64,000 nt of DNA from Bacteroidota bacterium (lineage in GTDB: Bacteria > Bacteroidota > Bacteroidia > Chitinophagales > BACL12), in contig JADKAC010000006.1 in NCBI GenBank assembly GCA_016715425.1, positions 61,321 to 125,320 of the forward strand. Direction: 5' to 3'. Every line of letters begins with the position of its first letter. The first letter of the stretch is position 1. The notes beneath the pieces were generated by a model. The model made no database searches. It was not told the origin of the DNA and worked only from the letters and a program-made list of their open reading frames with translations. Made by a program: the position numbers and the translations under genes. Positions 55,895 through 64,000 of the stretch are shown in pieces.

Positions 55895-56276
55895 ATATTT
55901 AATTGTTGGCGGTTATGCTGTTGGAATACATGGTCATCCAAGATATACAGGAGACTTGGATATATGGCTAAACCCATCCCCTAATAATGCAGAAATAATT
56001 CTTAAATGTGTAAATGAATTCGGGTTCTCTTCCTACGGTCTCTCTCAATCTGATTTTACTAAACAAGGTAACGTTATACAATTAGGATACCCACCATTGA
56101 GAATAGATCTATTGACAGAAATAGACGGAGTTTCATTTGAAGAATGTTATAAGAATCGCAAGGTTGTTACAATCGATAATTTAAATATACACTTTATAGG
56201 TTATCAAGATTTACTAAAAAATAAAAAAGCATCTGGACGATTAAGAGATTTAGATGACATTGAAAACTTAAAGTAA
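55839..56276 (+). CDS. nucleotidyltransferase (DUF6036/AbiEii-like)
   Basis: 145 residues. Pattern LIVGGYAVGIHGHPRYTGDL followed by DIWL gives the GG and D-x-D nucleotidyltransferase active-site motifs (about residues 23-43). The rest is RIDLLTEIDGVSFEECYKNR then IGYQDLLKNKKASGRLRDLD. Minimal nucleotidyltransferases paired with a small helical protein form type II/VII toxin-antitoxin or abortive-infection-like systems. Activity is inferred from fold; the partner is at 55706-55894. Confidence 0.75.
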   Translation: MLSQDFREFVELLIKYNAEYLIVGGYAVGIHGHPRYTGDLDIWLNPSPNNAEIILKCVNEFGFSSYGLSQSDFTKQGNVIQLGYPPLRIDLLTEIDGVSFEECYKNRKVVTIDNLNIHFIGYQDLLKNKKASGRLRDLDDIENLK

Positions 56277-56484
56277 TATTACTCTAAACTTTGCTTTTCA
56301 ATATGCTGGGATATAGAAGTTAAAGCTGCCAATTTCTTTCATCATATTGTAAAAACCTTAGCTCAGTTTGATTGACTTTGAGCGCCTGCGCATACGTATT
56401 TATATTAGCAAGATTTGTAAGTGGCCAATTAATAAGATGAAAATCTCTGCTGTGTATGTTCTCACTAATTCTCCCGATGGAAAT

Positions 56485-56977
56485 TTATAAAATCTCCGGC
56501 CTGCACATTATATTTTCAGAAAAACCGGCAACTACTTCCACCACATATTTTGCATTGCCTTTTGATGGAATTCCTTTTTCGCTAAAGGGCTGTGTATTTT
56601 CTGCAATATTTACAATCCTGAAATCTGCATCCACGAACATGATATCCAATGGGATAATTGTATTTCGCATCCAGAATGAAAGCGGTTTATTCTCATCAAA
56701 AATAAATATCATACCCTGCGTTTCTTCCATCCATGGTCTGTTCATTAAACCTTGCTGACGTTCAGCATCATTTTCAGCAACTTCAACTTCAATCATTTTT
56801 ATAACACTGCTATCTGCTTTATTAAAAATTATTTCACCTTCTTTCTTAAAAGTAAAATTGGTGTCGGTACCTTTTCCAGTGGGTTTATCAGGATCTTTTT
56901 CTTTACATCCTGTCATAAAAAAAAACAACTATAACAGCCGTCAGAATTCTAATGGAAATTAATGAAGACAATTTCAT
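56485..56977 (-). pseudogene. DUF192 lipoprotein with frameshift in a poly-T run
   Basis: The intact DUF192 part (56485-56928) has AENDAERQQGLMNRPWMEET, QGMIFIFDENKPLSFWMRNT and IIPLDIMFVDADFRIV. It begins in-frame at a poor start inside its own signal peptide. An ATG at 56977 gives MKLSSLISIRILTAVIVVFF in another frame, which would continue with MTGC (lipobox) if the nine-T run (56916-56924) were eight. So the gene is a lipoprotein with one extra T. Function unknown. Confidence 0.7.
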
Positions 56978-57037
56978 ATTTTATAAATGATTTATGAATT
57001 GTAAAAATAATGATTGCAAGATTAATTGACATTTATT

Positions 57038-57045
57038 TATGTTTG
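57038..57045 (+). promoter_or_regulatory. possible promoter -7 of the ABC exporter
   Basis: TATGTTTG matches TAnnTTTG with a TTG 21 bp upstream (57014-57016). It is 86 bp upstream of the ATG at 57131. Confidence 0.35.
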
Positions 57046-57130
57046 TATGCAATCTTCAGCCAATGTATTCGTCAGTTTAGGATTACACACTTTGATAAAC
57101 TAAAAATTTAAGATTACGTTTTCTTCCAAT

Positions 57131-58920
57131 ATGAAAATCCTTATCAATTATTTAAAACCACATAAGCTAACTGTAAGCTTAGTACTTTTTCTTGCTGCAA
57201 TCAATATTGGATTTTCAATGATGGATCCGATAATATTCGGGCATATTGTAAACCTAGCTGCAGACTATCAATCCGATAACTCTTCTATTGCAGGTAGCGA
57301 TGCTTTTTTCTGGAATTTCTCATGGAGTAATCCGGGAGTTTTAGCCTTATTAGTTGCTTCAATTACTGTTGCAATGATAAGTCGTATTGCCAAAAATTTT
57401 CAAGATTATTTTCTGAATGTAATCACACAAAAATTTGGAGCAGCTATGTTCACCGATGGTTTGCAACATGCAATGAAACTTCCCTATCAGGAATTTGAAG
57501 ATCAACGCAGTGGAGAAACGCTTAGCATTTTACAAAAAGTAAGAACCGATACTGAAAAGTTCATGAGTGGTTTTGTAAATGTATTATTTCCAACAATTGT
57601 AAGTATTGGTTTTGTAGCAATTATTGCAAGTGGTATTCATTGGTCTTTACCTATTATTTATTTCGGCGGCATTTTAATTCTTACTCTGTTGACCAATGTA
57701 TTGAGTAAACAAATAAAAGTAATTCAAAAACGTATTGTTGGGCAAACTACTGCATTAGCCGGAGCAACAACAGAAAGTTTACGCAATATTGAATTGGTGA
57801 AGAGTTTAGGATTAACTGAACAAGAAGTAAACAGATTAAATAAAAACACTTACAGAATTCTCGGTTTAGAACTCACTAAAGTAAAACGCATTCGCAGTAT
57901 CAGTTTTATACAAGGCACATTTGTAAATACATTGCGGCAAGTAATTTTATTTATGCTGTTATGGTTGGTTTTTAGAAATGAAATGAATGCAGGCCAATTA
58001 GTAATGATGCAATTCTTTTCCTTCTTTGTATTTGGTCCATTACAGGAAATTGGAAATATATTATTGTCGTATCGTGAAGCCGAAGCATCCTTAAATAATT
58101 TTGAAACATTAATGTCAAAGCAACCGGAATTGATGGCAAAAATCCGCAGCAATTAGGAAGAGTTACTAATTTGGAATTTGATCATGTACAATTTAAACAT
58201 AAAACTGCTTCAGTAAATGCAGTGCAGGATATCAGCTTTAAAGTGCGCAGTGGAGAAACTATTGCATTCGTTGGTCCATCAGGAGCAGGCAAAAGCACGA
58301 TGATGAAATTATTGGTTGGATTATATCGTCCGCAAAAAGGAAAGATATTTTATAACGGCAAAGATGAAAACAGTATTGATTTTAATATGCTGCGCAATCA
58401 AATTGGATTTGTAACACAGGACACCCAATTATTTTCAGGTACCATTCGTGAAAATTTATTATTTGTAAATCCCGAAGCAACAGAGGAAGACCTTATTGAT
58501 GTATTAAAAAAAGCAAGTTGTACAAATTTATTAACCAGAGCGGAAAATGGATTAGATACTTTAATCGGTGAAGGTGGTTTAAAATTATCCGGAGGAGAAA
58601 AACAAAGAGTATCTATTGCAAGAGCATTATTGCGCAATCCTGCATTATTAATTTTTGATGAAGCAACTTCCTCATTAGATTCAATTACAGAAGAAGAAGT
58701 TACTTCCACAATTCGTGATGTGTCATCATTAGGAAATCAAATCAGTATCATCATCGCACACAGGTTAAGTACCATTATGCATGCCGATAGAATTTATGTT
58801 TTGGAACAAGGAAAAATCATAGAAACCGGAACTCATAATGAGTTGGTGGAATTGAAAGGATTGTACTTTGCGATGTGGCGTCAACAAGCAGGTGAAAGGA
58901 AGAAACTGGTTAGTATGTAA
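57131..58920 (+). pseudogene. ABC exporter (fused TM-NBD) split by a frameshift
   Basis: First part (57131-58156) is a six-helix exporter transmembrane domain (KLTVSLVLFLAAINIGFSMM, FQDYFLNVITQKFG). Second part (58171-58920) is the nucleotide-binding domain: Walker A GPSGAGKST, LSGGEKQRVSIARALL, Walker B LLIFDEATSSLD and His-loop IIAHRLST. Reading across the A5 run at 58137-58141 with one more A joins them as ...MAKNPQQLGRVTNLEFDHV, so it is one gene of about 596 residues. Type IV exporter fold; substrate unknown. Confidence 0.85.
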
Positions 58921-59003
58921 ATCCTAAAGTATTTTTTACATGTTGAATTTCAATTAAATTTTTTAAAATTGTATTTTCAGTTCCTAACAATAAACTTTTT
59001 TAT

Positions 59004-59344
59004 ATGCATAAATTATTTTTTCAGTACAATTATTTTGGAACAGCACTTCTGTTTTTAATTCTTGTTCTACTACAAAGAAAGCTACAACAACTTCAACTAC
59101 AGGGACGGCATTAGCTACCACAACAGATGTAAAACCTATCGGGATGAAAACTGCGGAACCAAATGCCATAGTGCAGAAAAAAGCAGATGGCATTGATTTA
59201 TTAACGTACTATGCATCTGTGAAAAGAATCTTTAAAGGTGATTTACTTGCCGCTATTCAACATGCCGAAGGTATAAACCCATGCCCAAAAAAAGCAGATA
59301 AACTAAGTGATGAGAATATTCAAATTATTGCCCTCCCCGGATAA
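59004..59344 (+). pseudogene. small lipoprotein with a frameshift
   Basis: ATG at 59004 begins MHKLFF, then the frame is lost at a T6 run (59016-59021). With one more T, it continues SVQLFWNSTSVFNSCSTTKK, a lipobox with Cys, and then a Thr-rich linker and the 66-residue end (MKTAEPNAIVQKKADGIDLL, YASVKRIFKGDLLAAIQHAE, then GINPCPKK). Function unknown. Confidence 0.5.
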
Positions 59345-59394
59345 ATTCGGGAGCTATAGAATAGTTATTTATTTAACAACAAAAACCCACAATT

Positions 59395-59790
59395 ATTGAT
59401 TATTCAAACATCAATTATCCGGCTGTAATAGTATGTACAGTTATTGCATTTGTATTAGGTGCACTTTGGTACAGTCCTGTTTTATTTAGTAAAACTGGCA
59501 AAGAAGTTGGACTCACTAATAATGATTTAAAGAATGTAAGATATGTTTCAAATATTCGGTTCAGCTGTACTTATGTTAGTTATGATTATTGGTCTTGCTG
59601 TTTTGCGGAATGACAGCACACAGTACAAGCTTCATGAGTGGATTTACTTTCGGACTTTGGATAGGCGTATTTTTTAATCTGCCTCTTACGGTATAAATAT
59701 GCTTTACCAGAAAATCATTGAAGCTGTGGTTGATTGATTCGAGCTATCAGATATATTTTCTCGCCATTAGTGGAGGGATATTGGTATCTG
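59395..59790 (+). pseudogene. DUF1761-like membrane protein with several frameshifts
   Basis: Pieces in changing frames read NYPAVIVCTVIAFVLGALWY, SPVLFSK, KEVGLTNNDLKN, then in another frame a segment like SFMSGFTFGLWIGVFF, then LWLIDSSYQIYFLAISGGIL. This order matches the four-helix DUF1761 proteins. At least three indels. Short and disrupted; the family call is by memory of the pattern. Confidence 0.5.
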
Positions 59791-59810
59791 GAAATGATAT
59801 ATTTAATTCA

Positions 59811-59841
59811 AAAAAACCTCACGAAATCGTGAGGTTTTTTT
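59811..59841. terminator. bidirectional terminator
   Basis: Perfect CCTCACGA (59817-59824), loop AA, TCGTGAGG (59827-59834), flanked by A6 and T7 runs. It lies between the DUF1761 remnant and groEL, convergent. Confidence 0.92.
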
Positions 59842-59859
59842 ATTCTATAAGACAATGAA

Positions 59860-61472
59860 TTACATCATTCCATCCATTCCCCACCCATTGAGCATGGCAT
59901 CTTTCTTCTCTGGCTTTATCCACTATTGTGCATTCAGTAGTCAATAATAATCCTGCGATTGAAGCCGCATTTTCTAATGCAATACGACTTACTTTCACCG
60001 GATCAATAACACCTGCTTTCAATAAGTTTTCAAATTTTTCTGTGCGAGCATTAAATCCGTAATCCTTTTCCTTCTTTCACTTTTTGCAAAATAATAGAAC
60101 CTTCAATTCCTGCATTTGCAACTATCTGACGCAATGGTTCTTCTAATGCTCTGCCTACAATTGCAACACCTGTTTTCTCATCGGCATTTGCTGTTTTCAC
60201 TTTATCAATGATTCAATTGCACGAATATAAACTACACTACCACGGGAACAATTCCTTCTTCCACCGCAGCACGAGTTGCAGCTAAGGCATCATCCACTCT
60301 ATCTTTCTTTCTTTCATTTCACTTCGGTAGCAGCACCCCATATAGCACTGCAACACCACCACTAATTTTTTGCAAGACGTTCCTGCAATTTTTCTTTATC
60401 GTAATCAGATGTAGTTGATTCAGCTATTGATCTTATCTAGAAATACGAGCTTTAATAGCATCTTTTTTACCTGAGCCATTTACGATAATTGTATTGTCCT
60501 TATCTACAGAAATTTTTTCTGCACGACCTAATGAAGTCAAATCAGCAGTTTCCAATTTAAGATCTTTATCCTCACTAATAACAGTTCCTCCGGTTAACAC
60601 TGCAATATCTTCCAGCATTTCTTTTCTGCGATCACCCAAAACCGGGAGCTTTTACTGCACAAATTTTGAGTGTACCACGAATTTTATTACCACTAAAGTT
60701 GTCAATGCTTCACCATCAATATCTTCCGCAATGATTAATAAAGGGCACCTTGTTGAGCAACTTTTTTTCTAATATCGGCAACAAGTCTTTCATTGTGCTG
60801 ATCTTCTTGTCATGAATCAAAATATATGGTCTGTCCATCTCTGCTACCATTTGTTCTGCATTGGTAATAAGAAGTATGGCGATATATAACCACGATCGAG
60901 TGCATACCTTCTACTACATCCACATAAGTTTCTGTACCTTTTGCTTCTTCAACAGTGATAACACCATCTTAGAAACTTTCACCATTGCCTCAGCAAATTA
61001 ATTTTTCAGTGTAGAAATCATTGTTTGCAGAAATGGAAGCTACTTGTTGAATTTTGCTATTGTCGTTTCCAACATTTTTAGCTTGTTTTCAAATCTTCAA
61101 CAACAGCTAAAACAGCTTTATCAATTCCTCTTTTTAAATCCAGTGGGTTTTGCACCTGCTGCACATTTTTAATCCTGGGAGGTCATAATTGCCTGTGCTA
61201 AAACTGTTGCTGTAGTAGTTCCATCACCTGCTGCATCGCCGGTTTTAAAACCACTTCTTTCACCATTTTTTACCATATTTTCATTGCATCTTCAAGTTCA
61301 ATTTCTTTTGCAACTGTAACACCATCATGGCAACTGCCAGGTGCGCCATATTTTTTCAATAACCACATTGCGACCTTTTGGGCCTAAAGGTTACTTTTAG
61401 GCGATGGCCAATTGGTCAACACCACTTTTAATTTTTCTCTTGCTTCAGTATCGAAGGAATTATTTTTGCCAT
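59860..61472 (-). pseudogene. groEL: GroEL chaperonin, broken by multiple indels
   Basis: The start MAKII at 61472 and the end ...DGMM* at 59860 fit GroEL with length 1,613 bp, close to the usual 1,630 but not a multiple of three. Pieces in several frames include GDRRKEMLEDIAVLTGGTVI then SEDKDLKLE, and KAGVIDPVKVSRIALENAAS then IAGLLLTTEC. Essential gene, so at least five indels almost certainly reflect sequence error. It is preceded by groES on the same strand (operon). Confidence 0.9.
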
Positions 61473-61512
61473 AGTATTTTAATTTAATTACTTGTTTAAT
61501 AAAATTATTTAA

Positions 61513-61800
61513 TTAGATGATTGAGAAGATGTCGCTTTCACGCATGATGAGATATTCTTTTCCATCAATAGTGATTTCTGTACCTGCATACTTTCCGTAT
61601 AAAACAGTTTCGCCAACGCCTCAAATTTACGGGCTCATCTTTTGGCCGGTCCGGCGGCTACCACTATTCCTTTCTGTGGTTTCTTTTTGCAGATTCAGGA
61701 ATATACAAACCACTTTTTAGTGGTGCTTTTCCTGCAGCAACAGCTTGAATTACTACACGATCAACCAAAGGCTGAATGTTGAGATTTTACTTTTTGCCAT
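61513..61800 (-). pseudogene. groES: GroES co-chaperonin, broken by indels
   Basis: Start MAKS at 61800, stop at 61513. Pieces are VDRVVIQAV, APLKSGLYIPES, KPQKGIVVAA(G), then ETVLYGKYAGTEITIDGKEY and LIMRESDIFSII. These are canonical GroES with frame shifts near the middle. Followed by groEL after 40 bp. Confidence 0.88.
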
Positions 61801-61965
61801 ATTGAGTTTTAATTTTTGTACGAGTCATAAAGGAGTCTGACGTCAGCCCTGTACGATTACTATACCACCGGATTTTGTCGGACATTTTTGTGGAGAGAGT
61901 AAATTATAGTCTTAATGCAATGACAAATCTGCCATAAGGTGGAGAATGTTGAGAATAGAAAACTA

Positions 61966-62265
61966 TTATAGGATTGTGTCGGAATCTTGTTTTTCCTTAC
62001 CATATTTTTCTTTAATCTTATTGTATTCTGTATCAAGCTTAGCACCTATATCATCACGTTAAGCAGACCAATAATTAAAAGCCAATCAATACTAACCGAA
62101 CAATGGATAGATGAACCAATAACCCGCAGTTTCCCCTTGCTTGTAATTTGAGAAATACAATCCGACAAGGAAAATATTTACTACGATATAAGCAAACAGA
62201 TGGCGTTTAAAGCAATGCATACCTCAAGCCATCTTCCACATTTCTTCATCAAGTTTTCGGTTCAT
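61966..62265 (-). pseudogene. 2TM-domain protein, broken by indels
   Basis: Start at 62265, MNRKLDEEMWKMA, then KRHLFAYIVVNIFLVGLYFS and ETAGYWFIYPLFG in the same or nearby frame, then AFNYWSA, DDIGAKLDTEYNKIKEKYGK and a stop at 61966. The order matches the two-helix 2TM domain family of Bacteroidota. At least two in-frame lesions. Confidence 0.6.
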
Positions 62266-62532
62266 AGTTGAATATTTTTAAAGATAGAAATATGTGGGTT
62301 TTGAATTGAAGTATTCTAATTGTAAAATAACTGGTTGAAGAAAAAATTAAAGCTTAAATACAACAACCTTAACAAATCAAGGGCTTAACCCTTTAATCCC
62401 TAATGGAAAAATATTTCATGTTATGTATTAGTCTGAGTCTCAATTGAACTTTTCATTAATACACATAACAAGCTATTGCATTCGCCTTTTGCTTTCGCTT
62501 TTCAACGATTACACAATTCGACAGTTCTACTA
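62266..62532. other. intergenic with tail-like words
   Basis: Mostly AT-rich. CAAGCTATTGCATTCGCC and TTTTGCTTTCGCTTTT at about 62468-62502 resemble the tail-repeat words at 43.4, 47.7 and 52.4 kb. AAGGGCTTAACCCTT is a small inverted repeat near 62375. Confidence 0.4.
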
Positions 62533-63788
62533 TTACAGAAATTTCAATACATACTTCCCTTTCCATCTCTCCTTCAAAAAATTTCTTTGTTTTCACTTCA
62601 GCGGATTTTCCCGGGTTCATATAATTGTTTTTAGCTTTAATTTCTTCTAGGTAAAAATTCTTGCTCAATAAAATTATTATCGTAGAATGCGCAGACATAT
62701 AATCTTTTCCATAATCCATTTTTCATCAGTGAAGTAGGTGCGTTGCGCAAATGCAGAGGCACGGATAAGTGCCTGTTTCCCGATATATTTTTTGCTGTTG
62801 CAAAGCAGCGTATGCTGGTGCACTTTTACTGAAGTAGCGAGATAAATTGTTGTCTGCGAAAGTGTAAGACTACATTCAGGATATCCCGCTGTATTCACCG
62901 CTTGAAAACATGCTGTTGCAAGTAACAATGCATTAGGATTTGCATTACCAATATCTTCAACTGGCAAATTAATAATCGTCAGGCAATAAATTTCGGATCC
63001 TCTCCCCTTCCATCATCCGTGTTAAATAATGCACCGCCGCATTCGGATCGCTACCTCGAATAGATTTTATAAAAGCGAAATTATATCATAATGCATTTCA
63101 CCTTGCTTATCATATAGAGCGGTTTTCGTCTGCAATACTTCCATTACTAATGCATCAGTGATAATTAATTCATTCGCATCTTCCGAATCGCAAACAAGTT
63201 CTACTATTGTTTAATAATTTACGTGCATCGCCACCGGAAAACGAATGATTACTTCAATTTCCTGCAATACAATACTTCGTTTACTTAACACTACATGTTT
63301 TCAATGCTTTATTTAAAAGGGCTTCTAATTCTATTTTAGAAAAGTCTTTAAGAATATAGACATGACATCGGATAACAATGCAGAAATCACTTCGAACGAT
63401 GGGTTCTCTGTTGTTGCTCCAATTAAAATAATTTTCCTTTTTCTACAGCTCCCAACAATGAATCTTGTTGTGCTTTATTGAATCGGTGAATTTCATCAAT
63501 AAACAATAAAATTTTCCGCTTTTACCTGCAGTTTCTATTACTTGTTTACATCTTTACTCCGGATGAAATTGCACTCCAATGCAACAGAAAGGGAATATTG
63601 GTAGCACCTGCAATAATATTTGTAAAGTAGTTTTCCAACTCCCGGTGGCCCCATAAAATCATTGAAGATGGATTGCCGGTCTCAATCATTTTTCGCAATA
63701 CTTTCTTCACCAACTAAATGTTGCTTTGACCTTCAAATTCATCTAATGTTTTAGGACGAAGTCTTTCTACCAGTGGAATGTTTTGCAT
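62533..63788 (-). pseudogene. rarA: replication-associated recombination protein RarA, broken by indels
   Basis: Start MQNIPLVERLRPKTLDEFEG at 63788, Walker A region MILWGPPGVGK, then pieces FIDEIHRFNK(AQQD) and the C-terminal IGNANPNALLLATACFQAVN, TAGYPECSLTLSQTTIYLAT and ERWKGKYVLKFL at 62533. RarA/MgsA is an AAA+ ATPase that acts at stalled replication forks. About 418 residues when repaired. Several indels, consistent with the low-quality end. Confidence 0.85.
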
Positions 63789-63900
63789 TTTAAAAATACG
63801 TTTTTGTAATAAATAAAAATACCGCCCAGGATCCTTTTCAAAGATGGGTGATGACGAATCTCCGAATAGGTTTTAGCGGTATATAGAGATTAAATAATTT

Positions 63901-64000
63901 TCAAGCAGTCACCGGTATATATAGATCCGGATTTTCTATACGATTTTTGATCCCTTGCTCAATGTCCATGACTTTCAAATAATTCAAGACAATTTTCAAT
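63901..64000 (-). CDS. partial unknown gene at right edge
   Basis: The minus-strand frame from the right edge reads KIVLNYLKVMDIEQGIKNRI then ENPDLYIPVTA and stops at 63901. Another frame further left (about 63795-63880) reads TYSEIRHHPSLKRILGGIF and may be its continuation after an indel. Family not recognised. Confidence 0.35.
   Translation of the reverse strand, partial: LKIVLNYLKVMDIEQGIKNRIENPDLYIPVTA

Noticed and set aside
61837..61846. CTGACGTCAG palindrome upstream of groES as a heat-shock operator
   Set aside because: A single 10-bp palindrome in a low-quality stretch; not a CIRCE sequence and not repeated.
62456..62967. Two separate short genes on the minus strand
   Set aside because: Both are frame-shifted pieces of the RarA C-terminus.
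1..64000. tRNA and rRNA genes
   Set aside because: I looked in intergenic gaps and saw no cloverleaf or rRNA-like segment; a covariance search would be needed to exclude them fully.

Overview
The window is AT-rich chromosomal DNA from a member of the phylum Bacteroidota. Supporting signs are promoters of the TAnnTTTG type, weak Shine-Dalgarno sequences, many secreted proteins ending in type IX secretion (T9SS, Por) sorting domains, a SPOR protein with an HU-like N-terminus, DUF4142/SIMPL/DUF4256 proteins and a long TPR lipoprotein-type gene. Genus cannot be fixed from the sequence; the intergenic repeat style fits Saprospirales/Chitinophagales-like lineages (inference).

Layout. 0-15.6 kb is mostly housekeeping: an M48 protease cut by the left edge, a methyltransferase and Sua5 in one operon, two small secreted proteins with good terminators, a cell-envelope block (SPOR protein, outer-membrane barrel, 1,000-residue TPR protein), RNase HI, fructose-bisphosphatase, aspartate kinase, an EamA transporter and an SDR enzyme. 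15.8-36 kb is accessory: two serine hydrolases (one with an in-frame stop), CPBP protease, acetyltransferase, cation efflux, heme oxygenase, VIT transporter, porin, cupredoxin/DUF4142 pair, MgtC protein and an arylsulfatase. 36.7-40.3 kb is smc. 40.5-52 kb is a block of five large T9SS cargo proteins, four of which form a duplicated two-gene module. 52.5-58.9 kb holds recX, a beta-helix lipoprotein, an ECF sigma factor, a nucleotidyltransferase pair, a DUF192 protein and an ABC exporter. 59-64 kb holds groES-groEL and rarA.

The most unusual material is repeats and RNA-like structure rather than protein families. (1) An array of seven head-to-tail hairpin units plus a half unit lies at 18.12-18.91 kb. 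(2) A strictly phased 21-bp tandem array lies at 36.22-36.47 kb, beside a strong inverted repeat and an element resembling the Flavo-1 RNA family. (3) In both copies of the duplicated T9SS module, the second gene carries a 13-bp hairpin at exactly the same nucleotides (20-50) of its coding sequence, with compensatory base changes between the copies. (4) The signal peptide of a 901-residue beta-helix protein is encoded across eight perfect AAGG units, a candidate phase-variation tract. (5) Recurrent low-complexity word families fill intergenic ends.

A caution on quality: from about 54.8 kb to the right edge nearly every gene, including essential groEL and groES, is broken by one-base indels, several of them clearly in homopolymers. 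The rest of the window has only two such lesions. This points to an error-rich contig end rather than real pseudogenes.
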